Origin: Moritella marina ATCC 15381
GTDB taxonomy: Bacteria > Pseudomonadota > Gammaproteobacteria > Enterobacterales > Moritellaceae
Assembly: GCF_008931805.1 (NCBI RefSeq)
Contig: NZ_CP044399.1
Location: forward strand, 3,397,370 to 3,461,369
Length of the DNA stretch: 64,000 bases
Direction of reading: 5' to 3'
This document shows, in pieces, positions 10,191 to 20,721 of this stretch. Numbering within the stretch: the stretch's first letter is position 1; each line of letters starts with the position of its first letter. Under the pieces are notes generated by a model. It worked only from the letters and a program-made list of their open reading frames with translations. It made no database searches and was not told where the DNA came from. The position numbers and the translations under genes were made by a program.

Positions 10191-10637
10191 TTATTCTGCA
10201 TTAATTTCTAAAATTTCAACTTCAAACGTCACGACTTGTCCCGCTAACGGATGATTAAAGTCGACAGTGACAGAATCACCGACAACTTCACGGATCATAC
10301 CCGGTAATTCAGCGCCATCAGGTTGAGTAAAACCAACAATTAAGCCAACTTCTGCTTTCACTTCGGTAAACTTAGCACGATCTAAGTAGTAAATATTATC
10401 TGGGTTAGGTTGTCCGAATGCATCTTCAGGTTGCAGTTCAAACTTGTTCTTATCACCAACAGTTAGTCCTAATAAGCAACGCTCAAAGTTAGGGGTTAAG
10501 CTACCGTCACCAATTACTAACTTAGCAGGTTTACCTTGTAACTCAGTGCTATCTGCAACAGAGCCATCAGCTAAAGTAATAGTAAAATGCATAAGTACTT
10601 GGCTGTCGTCGCCAATTGTTGCTACGTTAACTGTCAT
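10191..10637 (-). CDS. fkpB: FKBP-type peptidyl-prolyl isomerase, SlpA-like
   Basis: Cytoplasmic prolyl isomerase/chaperone of the SlyD/SlpA group. It has an FKBP core (VLMHFTITLADGSVADST, GDGSLTPNFERCLLGL) with the insert-in-flap region, and EDAFGQPNPDNI, typical of SlpA. Length is 148 residues from the ATG at 10637, which has AAGGA 7 nt upstream. An upstream in-frame ATG at 10655 would increase the overlap with lspA and lacks a site. It overlaps the end of lspA by 11 nt and precedes ispH. There is no His-rich SlyD tail. Confidence 0.92.
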   Translation of the reverse strand: MTVNVATIGDDSQVLMHFTITLADGSVADSTELQGKPAKLVIGDGSLTPNFERCLLGLTVGDKNKFELQPEDAFGQPNPDNIYYLDRAKFTEVKAEVGLIVGFTQPDGAELPGMIREVVGDSVTVDFNHPLAGQVVTFEVEILEINAE

Positions 10638-11139
10638 TTGATGATTCCTTGTCATTCTTACTTTCCATAATGGCTTCCAGGATCAACATCGCGGCACCAA
10701 TACAGATCCAAGTGTCTGCTAGATTAAAGATTGGGAAATGGCTCTTGTCCCAATACACATGTAAAAAATCAATTACATAACCATGAAGAATACGATCATA
10801 TAAATTGCCTAACGCACCACCTAAAATGAGCGCGTAAGCGATATTACTCCAATATTTATTGGCCGCTTGTTGCTTAAGCCAGTAAATTAATAAGCCTGAA
10901 ACAGAGACAGCAATAACGCCAAAGAACCAACGCTGCCAACCTCCGGCATCAGCAAGCATACTGAATGCTGCGCCATAATTACGTGCATAGGTGAAGTTGA
11001 AAACAGGTAGTATATTTACCGATTCACCTAATTGGAAATGACTGACAACAAAAGACTTGGTGCCCAAATCAATAATAAATGCAATAGCGGCTAGCCAAAG
11101 CCAGATGAGTCCCGTTCTCTTTGTTGTACCTGCAGTCAT
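10627..11139 (-). CDS. lspA: Lipoprotein signal peptidase (signal peptidase II)
   Basis: Inner-membrane aspartyl protease that removes the signal peptide from prolipoproteins after Lgt acts (lgt is at 29682). Four membrane segments are visible. The catalytic aspartates lie in GNLYDRI and FNLADTWI, and the conserved N/G motif ARNYGAAFS is present. The start at 11139 has GAGG about 7 nt upstream and gives 170 residues; the frame extends 14 codons further without support. A terminator separates it from ileS, so it may have its own promoter in 11140-11275. Confidence 0.95.
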   Translation of the reverse strand: MTAGTTKRTGLIWLWLAAIAFIIDLGTKSFVVSHFQLGESVNILPVFNFTYARNYGAAFSMLADAGGWQRWFFGVIAVSVSGLLIYWLKQQAANKYWSNIAYALILGGALGNLYDRILHGYVIDFLHVYWDKSHFPIFNLADTWICIGAAMLILEAIMESKNDKESSNDS

Positions 11140-11226
11140 TCTTATCCTCTGATTCGTCAACATGATGACGATAAATAGCATGTAATAGCTAAATTGTTAT
11201 CATTAGCAATTCAGCATTTTGAAATA

Positions 11227-11240
11227 GATTGTTAACAATC
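11227..11240. repeat. 14-bp perfect palindrome upstream of lspA
   Basis: GATTGTTAACAATC is a perfect palindrome between the ileS terminator and the lspA start. It could be a regulator site, but no family is implied. Confidence 0.4.
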
Positions 11241-11274
11241 ATATCATTTTATATCGTGGGTTAAGCATTAATCC

Positions 11275-11332
11275 ATAAAAAAATGCCTACTGTATTTGTC
11301 CTGATTAAACTAACCAGTACACAGTAGGCATT
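11275..11332 (-). terminator. Intrinsic terminator between ileS and lspA
   Basis: A perfect 12-bp inverted repeat (AATGCCTACTGT / ACAGTAGGCATT) has a loop of about 27 nt. In the minus direction it is followed by seven T. It would end the ribF-ileS message before lspA. Confidence 0.8.
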
Positions 11333-11432
11333 CTATGTGAAGGATAATAACAACTTAATGGTCATTACCCTTCTTTACGCGCACTATACTTACTCTCAAA
11401 AATTAGCGTAAGCGTAATGAATATATTAACGC

Positions 11433-14252
11433 TTAAGCGAATTGACGTTGTTCGCCTTCACCATCGATATTATCTTCACAACGCGCACACAATGTTGGAT
11501 GTACTTCAGATTGACCAACAGTGTCGTTATGGTGCCAGCAACGCTCACACTTCTCAGCTTCACTCTTAGCAACGCTAATCCATAAACCGTCGATTGCGCT
11601 TGCTTCAATATCAGCAGGTGCTTCAGTGACAGCAACAACGTTAGTGTTTGACGTTAACAGTAGGAAACGTAATTCATTACCTAGCTTATTAAGGTCAGCC
11701 GCTAATTCTGCGTTAGCATAAAGTGTCACGTCAGCTTGTAGAGAACCACCAACAACAGCGTTGTTACGTGCTACTTCAACAGTCTTGTTCACTTCACTAC
11801 GTACAGCTTGTAACTTGCTCCAGTAAGCATTGTTTAGCTCTGAATCGTCAGCAAGTGGTGCTAGACCTGTGTACCATTCTTCCGTAAATACATACTCAGC
11901 ACGTTCACCCGGCATCGCGTTCCAGATTTCAAACGCTGTGAAGCTTAAGATAGGTGCAGTCCAACGAACCATAGCTTCTAAGATATGGTACATCGCAGTT
12001 TGACAGCTACGACGAGCAATACCGTCTGATTTAGCAGTGTACTGGCGATCTTTAATGATATCTAAGTAGAAGCTACCTAATTCAATTGAACAGAATGTCA
12101 TTAGCTTTTGCGTTACATTCTGCATTTGGTAGTTTTCATAATCCGCTAGGATTTCAGTTTGTAGTGCGTGTGCACGGCCAACGGCCCACTGATCTAATGC
12201 CACCATGTCTTCTGCTGCAACCATATCTGTTTCTGGGTTGAAACCTTCAAGGTTAGACAGTAGGAAACGAGCTGTATTACGAATACGACGGTAAGCATCA
12301 GCGCTGCGATCTAAGATCTCGTCAGATACTGTCATTTCACCTGTGTAATCCGTACTTGCAACCCACCAGCGTAATACATCACCACCAAGGCGGTTCATTA
12401 CATCTTGTGGCGCCATTACGTTACCGATAGATTTAGACATCTTACGGCCTTTCGCATCAACAACGAAACCGTGTGTTAATACGTCTTTGTAAGGTGCTTT
12501 ACCTTTAATGGCAGTCGAGATCATCAATGATGATTGGAACCAACCGCGGTGTTGATCAGAACCTTCAAGGTAAAGATCGATATCAGCGCCTTCGTATTCT
12601 TTACGTGCATCAACAACAGCGAAGTGTGTTGAACCCGAATCGAACCATACATCAACCGTATCAGGTGCTTTAGTATAGTTAACTGCATCATCACCCAGCA
12701 AATCAGCAGAATCGAGATCCCACCAAGCTTGAATGCCTTTTTGCTCAACTAATTTAGCAACTTCTTCCATCAATGCCGCTGAACGCGGATGTGGTTCTTG
12801 TGTTTCGTTATGCACGAATAAAGAAATTGGCACACCCCACGTACGCTGACGAGAAATACACCAGTCAGGACGGTTAGTTACCATACTTTCAATACGTTCA
12901 CGTCCCCAAGCAGGTACCCAATTAACGTCTTGAATTTCTTTCATTGCCGCATTACGTAAACCATTTAATTCCATGCTGATGAACCATTGTGGTGTCGCAC
13001 GGAAAATAATTGGCGTTTTGTGGCGCCAGCAATGTGGATAGCTGTGTTTCAGTACTTGGTGGTTTAGTAACGCACCTTTTTCAGTCAGCACTTCAAGTAC
13101 ACTATCATTTGCTTTAAATACGTGTTGACCAGCAAATAACGGCGTATCTTCAAGGTAAACACCGTTGTTGCCAACAGGGTTTGCAATTTCTAGGTTATAA
13201 CGTAAACCAGCCACGTAATCTTCTTGACCGTGACCAGGTGCAGTATGAACAATACCGGTACCCGCTTCAGTCGTGACGTGATCAGCTAAGATAGCTGGTA
13301 CATCGAAATCATAGAATGGGTGGTTAAAACGTAAGTTTTCTAGTGCAGCACCAGTACAAGTACCCAGTGTAGTGAAACTTTCAGGTGCAAATGCAGCCAT
13401 GCAAGATTCAACTAAATCTGTCGCTAGAATTAATTGCTGTGAACCAGTCTCTGTTACCATGTTAACTAATGAGTATTCTACTCTTTCAGCTAATGCAACC
13501 GCACGGTTAGCAGGTAATGTCCAAGGTGTTGTAGTCCAGATAACTGTTGACACTAAACCTTCAACATCGCTACCGAATACCGCTTTAACAGCCGCTTGAT
13601 CTTGTGCAGTGAAGCGCACGTAGATAGCAGGTGATTTCTTATCTTCGTATTCAACTTCTGCTTCAGCAAGTGCAGAACCACAGTCTGTACACCAATGAAC
13701 AGGTTTAGAACCTTTTTGTAAGTGACCGTTGTCTACGATTTTACCTAAAGCACGGATAATGTTTGCTTCAGTGCTGAAATCCATTGTTAAGTATGGATTC
13801 TGCCAATCGCCTAATACACCCAGACGGATAAAGTCTTGGCGCTGACCGTTAACTTGTTTTGTCGCATATTTACGGCATTCTTCGCGGAACTGTGCAGCTG
13901 TCACTTTACGACCTGGTTTGCCCACTTTCTTCTCTACCATTAATTCAATTGGTAGACCGTGACAATCCCAACCTGGAATGTAAGGTGCGTCGAATCCAGA
14001 CAAGCCTTTGGCTTTAATAATAACGTCTTTTAGGATCTTGTTAACTGAGTGACCAATGTGAATGTTACCATTCGCATAAGGAGGGCCATCATGCAAAATA
14101 AAGGTTTTTTTACCTTTCTTCGCGGCACGGATTTTTCCGTATAAATCATCAGTCGTCCACTGCTTCAACATGTTTGGTTCGCGGTTCGCTAAATTAGCGC
14201 GCATTGCGAAGCCAGTTTTTGGCAGGTTCAGCGTTTTTTTATATTCGCTCAT
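11433..14252 (-). CDS. ileS: Isoleucine--tRNA ligase
   Basis: Class I aminoacyl-tRNA synthetase charging tRNA-Ile, with post-transfer editing of valine. HIGH is seen in [12 protein letters not shown] and KMSKS in [12 protein letters not shown]. The editing domain contains [14 protein letters not shown]. The C-terminal zinc finger CERCWHH...CARC shows the bacterial/mitochondrial long form. Length 939 is close to the E. coli enzyme. It follows ribF by 33 bp, the usual ribF-ileS order, and is cut off from lspA by an intrinsic terminator. Confidence 0.97.
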   Translation of the reverse strand: MSEYKKTLNLPKTGFAMRANLANREPNMLKQWTTDDLYGKIRAAKKGKKTFILHDGPPYANGNIHIGHSVNKILKDVIIKAKGLSGFDAPYIPGWDCHGLPIELMVEKKVGKPGRKVTAAQFREECRKYATKQVNGQRQDFIRLGVLGDWQNPYLTMDFSTEANIIRALGKIVDNGHLQKGSKPVHWCTDCGSALAEAEVEYEDKKSPAIYVRFTAQDQAAVKAVFGSDVEGLVSTVIWTTTPWTLPANRAVALAERVEYSLVNMVTETGSQQLILATDLVESCMAAFAPESFTTLGTCTGAALENLRFNHPFYDFDVPAILADHVTTEAGTGIVHTAPGHGQEDYVAGLRYNLEIANPVGNNGVYLEDTPLFAGQHVFKANDSVLEVLTEKGALLNHQVLKHSYPHCWRHKTPIIFRATPQWFISMELNGLRNAAMKEIQDVNWVPAWGRERIESMVTNRPDWCISRQRTWGVPISLFVHNETQEPHPRSAALMEEVAKLVEQKGIQAWWDLDSADLLGDDAVNYTKAPDTVDVWFDSGSTHFAVVDARKEYEGADIDLYLEGSDQHRGWFQSSLMISTAIKGKAPYKDVLTHGFVVDAKGRKMSKSIGNVMAPQDVMNRLGGDVLRWWVASTDYTGEMTVSDEILDRSADAYRRIRNTARFLLSNLEGFNPETDMVAAEDMVALDQWAVGRAHALQTEILADYENYQMQNVTQKLMTFCSIELGSFYLDIIKDRQYTAKSDGIARRSCQTAMYHILEAMVRWTAPILSFTAFEIWNAMPGERAEYVFTEEWYTGLAPLADDSELNNAYWSKLQAVRSEVNKTVEVARNNAVVGGSLQADVTLYANAELAADLNKLGNELRFLLLTSNTNVVAVTEAPADIEASAIDGLWISVAKSEAEKCERCWHHNDTVGQSEVHPTLCARCEDNIDGEGEQRQFA

Positions 14253-14285
14253 GTATCCTAATTCCGTTATTGGTATTATTAAAAA

Positions 14286-15218
14286 TTAAACTGACAGGCC
14301 AAAAAAGGTTTTGGCTGCAATGACATCTCGTTCTATTTGCTGGCGAAGTACATCAAAAGATGCAAATTTTTGTTCGCTGCGTAATTTTTTCTTCAGGACA
14401 ACCTCTAGCTGTTTACCGTAAAGGTCGCCTTCAAAGTCAAATAAATTCACTTCCAGTTGGGTTCGTACACCACCCACTGTAGGACGTTTACCAATGTTAG
14501 CAACGCCCTGTACGGCATCATTACTGATACCTAACACTTCAACTACATAAACGCCATTGATTGGGTCTACGCAGCGTTTCAACGGTATATTAGCGGTCGG
14601 AAAGCCAATTGTTCGCCCTAGCTTAGCCCCGTGAGCAACCTTACCAAAAATACTGAATGGTCGGCCTAATAGTTCACTGGCTAAATCAAGATTATCTTCT
14701 GCTAACGCGTTACGGATCATGGTACTACTGACGCGTGCTTGAGCGACGCTAAACGTATCCATGCTCACCACATCAAAGCCATACTTAGCACCAGCGGCTT
14801 GCAACATAGCAAAATCACCCGACCGTTTATGGCCAAAACGGAAATCATCACCAACGACTAAATACTTAACCCCTAATTTAGCCACTAACAACTGAGTGAT
14901 AAATTCATCTGCAGACAAGGCAGCAAACTTGTGATTAAAATTGACACATAATAACTGATCAATATTTTGATCTTTCAATGCCGCGTATTTATCACGTAAT
15001 CGTGTTAATCGCGCAGGCGCTTTGTCGCCAATAATCATCTCTAGTGGCTGCGGTTCAAATGTCATCACCGTTGCTGGCAAATTCAATTGCTGCGCTTTTT
15101 CGATTAACTGCCGTAACACCGATTGGTGCCCGAGATGAACACCATCAAAGTTACCGATAGTTAAAACACACCCTTGATGGTGTGGCTTCAAATTGTGAAT
15201 GCCTCGAATCAGCTCCAT
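14286..15218 (-). CDS. ribF: Bifunctional riboflavin kinase/FAD synthetase
   Basis: Makes FMN from riboflavin and FAD from FMN. The N-terminal nucleotidyl-transferase domain (about residues 1-180) shows GNFDGVHLGHQ. The C-terminal flavokinase domain shows GRTIGFPTANI and later GVANIGKRPTVGG. Length 310 is normal. It lies 33 bp upstream of ileS and 73 bp after murJ, a common gammaproteobacterial arrangement. Confidence 0.96.
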   Translation of the reverse strand: MELIRGIHNLKPHHQGCVLTIGNFDGVHLGHQSVLRQLIEKAQQLNLPATVMTFEPQPLEMIIGDKAPARLTRLRDKYAALKDQNIDQLLCVNFNHKFAALSADEFITQLLVAKLGVKYLVVGDDFRFGHKRSGDFAMLQAAGAKYGFDVVSMDTFSVAQARVSSTMIRNALAEDNLDLASELLGRPFSIFGKVAHGAKLGRTIGFPTANIPLKRCVDPINGVYVVEVLGISNDAVQGVANIGKRPTVGGVRTQLEVNLFDFEGDLYGKQLEVVLKKKLRSEQKFASFDVLRQQIERDVIAAKTFFGLSV

Positions 15219-15291
15219 GTCTTTGCCAACTATTCCACTAAAACGACAAATTATAACTTAGTCAACGCACAGGGTCAGCAACAATTTGTAC

Positions 15292-16851
15292 TCAGTCAGT
15301 AATTTTAAAATGTCGCGGACGTAAACCAAGCACCAATAACGCCATAAAATAGCTTATTGCCGCCAAGCCAATTAACCCGAGCAGGCATAAACCACTGTCT
15401 AATAATCCCCACGCATACCATTGCTCAATATCGGGATTAACCGTGTAAATTAAGCTAGCCATTAAACCAGCAGACAAGAATAACTTGGCAATCACTTTAC
15501 CCGTATCGCCATTTACCTTATATACACCTTCTTTATGCAGCCCCCAATAGAGCAGTCCCGCATTTAAGGTGGCAGAACCTGCCGTCGCTAGCGCTAAACC
15601 AACATAACCAAATGGAATAGCGAGAATAATGTTAAAGCCCATATTGCTGATCATCGCAATAATGCCGAATTTAACCGGTGTACGGGTATCTTGGCGTGCG
15701 TAATAGCCAGGTGCGAGTACTTTAATAAGCATGAAACTAAGTAGTCCAGAGCCATACGCCATCAAACTCATCGACGCCATCGATACATCATCAGCGCCAA
15801 ATTCACCACGCATAAACAATACTTTAAGCATAGGACCTGCAAGTACGATCATCCCCATCATCGCCGGCGTACCAAGCAGTAATACAACTCTCACCCCCCA
15901 GTCCATGGTTTGCTTAAACTGCGTGTCAGATTTTGCCGAATGGGTACGTGATAATGCGGGTAAGATCACCGTCGCAATCGCAATACCAAATAAACCCAGC
16001 GGAAATTCTAATAATCGGTCAGAGTAATACAACCAACTGATCGAGCCCGTCATTAAAAAAGACGCAATAAATGTATCAAACAATAAATTAATTTGGCTTA
16101 CCGACACACCAAACATCGCCGGTATCATTAACTTTCTGATTTTAGTCACACCCGGATCACGCCAACCCCAGCGTGGTTTAACTAACATTTTCTGTTTTAC
16201 TAAAAATGGAATTTGGAATAGAAACTGAATCGCACCACCGATAAATACGCCAATAGCTAGACCGATTTCAGGCTGCTCTAACGTCGGTGAAATGAACAAT
16301 GCCGCACCAATAATAGCGATATTTAAAAATACCGGAGTAAAGGCCGCAACAGCAAACTTACCCAAAGTGTTCAAAATTGCACCAGATAATGCGGTAAAAG
16401 TAATAAACCACAAATAAGGGAAAGTAATTTTTAACATAAATGATGCCAGTTCAAATTTGTGTGCATCCGGCCCATCATTAAGCCAATCAACAAACCAACC
16501 AGCACCAAATAAAATAGTGATCAACGGTGACCCAATTACCCCAAATAAGGTAACAATTGTCACTAATACCCCTAAAGTACCTGACACAGAGGCGATCAAT
16601 TGTCTTACCTTCTCTTTGTCAACAGTTTGTTGATATTCGGTCAAAACTGGCACAAAAGCCTGTGCAAATGCACCTTCAGCAAATAAGCGGCGTAAGAAGT
16701 TGGGGATTTTATTGGCGAAGAAGAAAACATCGGCTGCAGCACCCGCGCCCATCAAATTTGCGACGATAACATCTCGAACCAGTCCTAAAACACGTGAGAT
16801 CATGGTCATCGAACTGACGATAAGACCAGATTTTATTAATTTATTACTCAA
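15292..16851 (-). CDS. murJ: Lipid II flippase MurJ
   Basis: Polytopic inner-membrane protein of the MOP exporter superfamily that flips lipid II for peptidoglycan synthesis. It has about 14 hydrophobic segments over 519 residues. The N-terminal ISRVLGLVRDVIVANLMGAG and RRLFAEGAFAQAFVPV are typical MviN/MurJ signatures. It is divergent from rpsT and upstream of ribF, the order found in E. coli relatives and Vibrio. Confidence 0.95.
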   Translation of the reverse strand: MSNKLIKSGLIVSSMTMISRVLGLVRDVIVANLMGAGAAADVFFFANKIPNFLRRLFAEGAFAQAFVPVLTEYQQTVDKEKVRQLIASVSGTLGVLVTIVTLFGVIGSPLITILFGAGWFVDWLNDGPDAHKFELASFMLKITFPYLWFITFTALSGAILNTLGKFAVAAFTPVFLNIAIIGAALFISPTLEQPEIGLAIGVFIGGAIQFLFQIPFLVKQKMLVKPRWGWRDPGVTKIRKLMIPAMFGVSVSQINLLFDTFIASFLMTGSISWLYYSDRLLEFPLGLFGIAIATVILPALSRTHSAKSDTQFKQTMDWGVRVVLLLGTPAMMGMIVLAGPMLKVLFMRGEFGADDVSMASMSLMAYGSGLLSFMLIKVLAPGYYARQDTRTPVKFGIIAMISNMGFNIILAIPFGYVGLALATAGSATLNAGLLYWGLHKEGVYKVNGDTGKVIAKLFLSAGLMASLIYTVNPDIEQWYAWGLLDSGLCLLGLIGLAAISYFMALLVLGLRPRHFKITD

Positions 16852-16974
16852 GAAATACCTTTTATGTCAATCAAGCCCTGTTCGTGAGCCGCATTTGCTG
16901 CTAAAATATGTCCCACATCTTAACTGTCATTGCAGTTAGTTGCCAATATTTTGCCTGTTATTTACACAAAAATA

Positions 16975-17003
16975 TTGACAAATTTCGTTAGGCAAGGCAT
17001 ATT
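16975..17003 (+). promoter_or_regulatory. Probable sigma70 promoter of rpsT
   Basis: TTGACA and CATATT hexamers are separated by 17 bp, ending 48 bp before the rpsT start. The divergent murJ promoter must also lie in 16852-16980, but I could not pick it out. Confidence 0.6.
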
Positions 17004-17050
17004 CCTCGCCTTTATAAAATTAACGTCTTTAGACATTTAGGAGTAGGACC

Positions 17051-17311
17051 TTGGCTAATATCAAGTCTGCTAAAAAACGCGCAATTCAATCTGAAAAACG
17101 CCGCAAGCACAACACTTCACGCCGTTCAATGATGCGTACACTAACTAAAAAAATTATCGTAGCTATCGCTGCTGGTAATAAAGAAGAAGCGACTGCTGCA
17201 TTTGTTGCTGCACAACCGATTCTAGATCGTATGGCTTGTAAAGGCCTGATCCACGCAAACAAAGCAGCTCGTATTAAGAGCCGTCTTTCTGCAAAGATCA
17301 AAGCACTTTAA
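17051..17311 (+). CDS. rpsT: 30S ribosomal protein S20
   Basis: Primary 16S rRNA-binding protein of the small subunit. The 86-residue basic sequence ([19 protein letters not shown]) matches the family in length and content. The start codon is TTG, preceded by AGGAG at 7 nt. E. coli rpsT also starts with UUG, which there is tied to autogenous control, so the rare start is probably functional. It has its own promoter and a downstream terminator. Confidence 0.97.
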   Translation: MANIKSAKKRAIQSEKRRKHNTSRRSMMRTLTKKIIVAIAAGNKEEATAAFVAAQPILDRMACKGLIHANKAARIKSRLSAKIKAL

Positions 17312-17332
17312 TTATTGCTTAATATGATAATG

Positions 17333-17359
17333 AAAAAACCAGCTCCGGCTGGTTTTTTT
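17333..17359 (+). terminator. Bidirectional terminator between rpsT and nhaA
   Basis: The stem AACCAGC / GCTGGTT with a short loop is followed by seven T on the plus strand. Six T also follow on the minus strand, so it can serve both convergent genes. Confidence 0.88.
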
Positions 17360-17404
17360 ATATCTGCAAAATATGATGTCACTGCAATCGGTGATTATCT
17401 AGTG

Positions 17405-18616
17405 CTATCCTGGCGCTTTCCCTTCAATCTCTATCTTTTTTTCAGTTGTTGTCGCACAAGCAAGTAAGTAATAACCAAATACAGCCGCCAACGTCGACCC
17501 CAGTAATATACCCAAACGCGCTAAATCTGCCATGACGGGATCAGTAAATGCCAGCGACGTAATAAACATCGACATCGTAAACCCAATGCCACACAGCACT
17601 GACACCGCAAAAACTTGTTTAAAGTTAACCTCTTCCGGTAACGTCGCAATTTTTAACCTCACCGCCAACCAACTAATACTAAAAATACCCAAAGGCTTAC
17701 CAATAAACAATCCCAACGCCACGCCAATTGGCAATGCTGATGCCATATCACTGAATTGAATATTGGTTAACGATACCCCTGCATTCGCAAAGGCAAACAG
17801 CGGTAAAATATAGTACTTAGTCCACGGATGTAACCAATGAGCGAGTGTCTTCGCCGGAGAGTGTGGATTTTCAACATCGTTTTTATTATCTTTACGGTAC
17901 ATAGGAATAGCAAAACCGATCACCACACCAGCTAATGTCGCATGCACCCCCGATTTCAATACGGCCACCCACAATAGCGCCCCAACAATAAGGTAAGGCG
18001 TTAAACTCATGACGTTATAACGATGCATCAACCACAATACGCTAATACATGCACACGCTAAACTCAGTGATAACACCGACATATCAACCGTGTAAAACAA
18101 GGCAATAATAATGATCACGCCTAAATCATCCATGATAGCCAAGGCTAATAAGAATACTTTCAAATTAACTGGCACCCGCTTCCCCAATAACGATAATACC
18201 CCTAGTGCAAACGCAATATCGGTGGCAGCAGGGATCGCCCAACCTTTAATCGCTTCAGGATCTGCGCTATTAAAACTCAAATACACCAGTGCAGGGGCGA
18301 ACATACCACCAGCTGCAGCAATAATAGGAAACAGGGATTTTTTGCGGCTCGCCAGTGACCCTTCCACCAGTTCTTGTTTTACTTCTAAACCAATCAATAA
18401 GAAAAACACCGCCATGAGGCCATCGTTGATCCAATGACTGAATGATTTATTGATATCAATATCTGCCACACGTATTTGCATCTCAGTATGTAAAAAATTC
18501 AAATACAGATCAGAAAAGGGGGAATTAGCCACCACCATCGCCAAGACAGCGGCGATAATCAGTAATACACCACCTGATGACTCAGTGCGTAAGAATTGCG
18601 TTAACGATTTATACAT
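17405..18616 (-). CDS. nhaA: Na+/H+ antiporter NhaA
   Basis: Inner-membrane electrogenic sodium/proton antiporter for sodium and pH homeostasis, expected in a marine cell. About 12 membrane helices are seen over 403 residues. The ion-binding pair Asp163-Asp164 falls in [11 protein letters not shown] at exactly the E. coli numbering, and Asp133 is in [16 protein letters not shown] lies 4-5 nt before the ATG. Monocistronic by context. No nhaR follows. Confidence 0.96.
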   Translation of the reverse strand: MYKSLTQFLRTESSGGVLLIIAAVLAMVVANSPFSDLYLNFLHTEMQIRVADIDINKSFSHWINDGLMAVFFLLIGLEVKQELVEGSLASRKKSLFPIIAAAGGMFAPALVYLSFNSADPEAIKGWAIPAATDIAFALGVLSLLGKRVPVNLKVFLLALAIMDDLGVIIIIALFYTVDMSVLSLSLACACISVLWLMHRYNVMSLTPYLIVGALLWVAVLKSGVHATLAGVVIGFAIPMYRKDNKNDVENPHSPAKTLAHWLHPWTKYYILPLFAFANAGVSLTNIQFSDMASALPIGVALGLFIGKPLGIFSISWLAVRLKIATLPEEVNFKQVFAVSVLCGIGFTMSMFITSLAFTDPVMADLARLGILLGSTLAAVFGYYLLACATTTEKKIEIEGKAPG

Positions 18617-18711
18617 TTAGCCTCCTTGCTTAATAACGGGTCGTGGTACTAGGTAGCGAGCTTGCTAGAAAGTCAAAATACCAACCACATTGATTCAGTA
18701 TAGAAAATTCA

Positions 18712-18728
18712 TAAAGGTTTAACCTTTA
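18712..18728. repeat. 17-bp palindrome between nhaA and the M14 gene
   Basis: TAAAGGTT-T-AACCTTTA is a perfect 8+8 inverted repeat in the divergent intergenic region, 67 bp before the M14 gene. It is a candidate operator. Confidence 0.4.
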
Positions 18729-18794
18729 AATTTATTAAATTCGCTATATTGGTATGCATTAATTGTTTTACTCATTCTATTTAGGTCATTATTA

Positions 18795-19820
18795 ATGCCA
18801 TTAAAATCGCGACAACAACAAGTATTACCCGAGCTTGTACAGTTAGAAAGGTTAATTAAATTAGGTGGTAAAAACCTTAACAGCGAAGTGTTAGCCCAGG
18901 TATTTCACAAAGGAGCTCGCTACCCGCTTTATTCTATTAGTATGGGTTCATCAGCGTCGAACGTGCCTGTTATCGCTTTTATTGGTGGTATACACGGTGT
19001 CGAACGTATCGGTACCCAGGTTATCTTAGCCTTATTTGAAAGTCTCATTCATCGATTAACATGGGATCAATCTCTACACCAAGAGCTCAAGCAAGTCAGG
19101 TTAGTGTTTCTACCATTAATGAATCCCATTGGCATGCTAAACAATAGTCGCGCCAACGGTAATGGTGTCGACCTAATGCGTAATGCCCCAGTTGATGCCG
19201 CTGGCACCGTGCCTTGGTTGGTAGGCGGCCAACGAATTAGCCATTTTTTACCTTGGTATCGTGGTAAAAAAGGTAAACCAATGGAACATGAATCACGGGT
19301 CCTCGTTGAACATATGACTCAACAATTACTCAAAGCACCATTTAGCATAGCCCTAGATTGCCACTCCGGTTTTGGCTTTAATAACCAGATTTGGTTTCCT
19401 TATGCAAAATCTAAACAACCTATCCCCCACCTTGCCGAGATATTTAAATTACGCAAAATGCTTATCGAAACCTACCCACATCAAGATTATGTCTTTGAGC
19501 CACAAGCACGTAACTACATGACGCACGGTGACCTATGGGATTATTTGTACGATCAATCACTGACACTCGATACTACCTTTATCTCTTTGACGCTAGAAAT
19601 GGGTTCATGGACTTGGATCAAAAAGAACCCACTGCAAGTGTTCAAATCCAGTGGTATCTTCCACCCTATTCAGCCCCATCGCGTTAAACGCGTACTGCGT
19701 CAACACCACGTGCTCATGGAGTTTTTGATCAAGGTCACAGGCTCTTATAACCACTGGCTGCCACAACTTAACAAGGAAAGTAATCATGCCGATGCAACCT
19801 CGCTCTGGTACACAGAATAA
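18795..19820 (+). CDS. M14-family zinc carboxypeptidase/deacylase-like protein
   Basis: Probable zinc hydrolase of the M14 fold, which includes carboxypeptidases and N-acyl-amino-acid deacylases. Zinc ligands are His67 and Glu70 (GGIHGVERIG) and His190 (DCHSGFG). The catalytic Glu is residue 268 (LTLEMGSW). The substrate-binding region reads MNPIGM...SRANGNGVDLMRN, matching the M14 NPxG...RxNxxGVDLNRN pattern. No signal peptide, so cytoplasmic. 341 residues. It overlaps the next gene by 35 nt and is followed by OlsF, so a role in amide-linked lipid or peptide turnover is possible, but the substrate is unknown. Confidence 0.75.
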   Translation: MPLKSRQQQVLPELVQLERLIKLGGKNLNSEVLAQVFHKGARYPLYSISMGSSASNVPVIAFIGGIHGVERIGTQVILALFESLIHRLTWDQSLHQELKQVRLVFLPLMNPIGMLNNSRANGNGVDLMRNAPVDAAGTVPWLVGGQRISHFLPWYRGKKGKPMEHESRVLVEHMTQQLLKAPFSIALDCHSGFGFNNQIWFPYAKSKQPIPHLAEIFKLRKMLIETYPHQDYVFEPQARNYMTHGDLWDYLYDQSLTLDTTFISLTLEMGSWTWIKKNPLQVFKSSGIFHPIQPHRVKRVLRQHHVLMEFLIKVTGSYNHWLPQLNKESNHADATSLWYTE

Positions 19821-20625
19821 CGTGATGCCATCATCAAATGGAAATAACAAACCGACCTGGTTATTAGTCCGTGGCTTATGCCGGCAACAGCAACACTGGG
19901 AAAACTTTCCTCAACAACTAGCCGAGCAACTCGACAGTCACGTATTATGCAGTGATATCCCAGGGACTGGTCAGCAATGGCAAGTAGCAACCCCCACCTC
20001 TATTACTGCGATCATGCTGCAACTGCGTAATACCTTTAGGCAGCAACATCTCCACGTGAGTTATCCGATCCGACTATTAGGTATTTCAATGGGGGCGATG
20101 ATCTGCACTGAATGGGCAAAACATTTCCCCAATGAGATCGAGAAAATGGTCTTTATCAATACCAGTTTCAAACAATTCAGTCCTCTTCACCAGCGCCTTA
20201 AATTGCATAATGTACCCACGCTACTGAAAATATTAACCAGCCCTGCTCTACAACAAGAACAGCTCATCTTAAGGATGACCAGCCATACTGCTTCCCATAA
20301 CCAGCACTATCATACTCAAGTTAATAATCATCAAGCATTAGCACAACGCTGGGCAGATTATGCTGTTCAACAACCAGTAAGCCGTCAAAATGCACTGCGA
20401 CAACTGGTTGCTGCCAGCCGTTTTATTTCGCCAACACAAGCCCCCATTGAACCTATTTTGTTACTCGCAAGTTCTCGCGACCAACTCGTTGATGTTAACT
20501 GCAGCACTGTCATTGCCAAACAATGGCAATGTCCAATCTATTATCATCCCACCGCAGGGCATGATCTTCCCCTTGATGACAGTGACTGGGTATGCCAAAC
20601 AATATCGCGTTGGCTCAAAAATTAA
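19786..20625 (+). CDS. Alpha/beta-hydrolase fold protein
   Basis: Serine hydrolase of unknown substrate. The nucleophile elbow is GISMG, the acid is probably in SSRDQLVD, and the histidine is in TAGHDLPLDD, giving a full triad. The oxyanion region LLVRGLCRQQQHW follows the first strand. No signal peptide; 279 residues. The ATG at 19786 has AAGGA 8 nt upstream, so the 35-nt overlap with the M14 gene appears genuine and suggests coupled translation. Sequence is BioH/esterase-like, but biotin genes are not nearby. Confidence 0.75.
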   Translation: MPMQPRSGTQNNVMPSSNGNNKPTWLLVRGLCRQQQHWENFPQQLAEQLDSHVLCSDIPGTGQQWQVATPTSITAIMLQLRNTFRQQHLHVSYPIRLLGISMGAMICTEWAKHFPNEIEKMVFINTSFKQFSPLHQRLKLHNVPTLLKILTSPALQQEQLILRMTSHTASHNQHYHTQVNNHQALAQRWADYAVQQPVSRQNALRQLVAASRFISPTQAPIEPILLLASSRDQLVDVNCSTVIAKQWQCPIYYHPTAGHDLPLDDSDWVCQTISRWLKN

Positions 20626-20721
20626 CGTACAGCTTGTCATCCAACAGCAATAAAAAATCACTACGAATGTCATCTTCGACTTCTATGATAAAACCATCAA
20701 TAATCTAAAAGGATGAAGATT

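Noticed and set aside
18111-18437. Plus-strand ORF of 108 codons inside nhaA
   Set aside because: Antisense to an intact NhaA with exact conservation of functional aspartates. Its composition is that of a shadow frame.
20390-20653. Second ORF overlapping the alpha/beta hydrolase
   Set aside because: Alternate frame of a gene with a complete catalytic triad. No ribosome-binding site.
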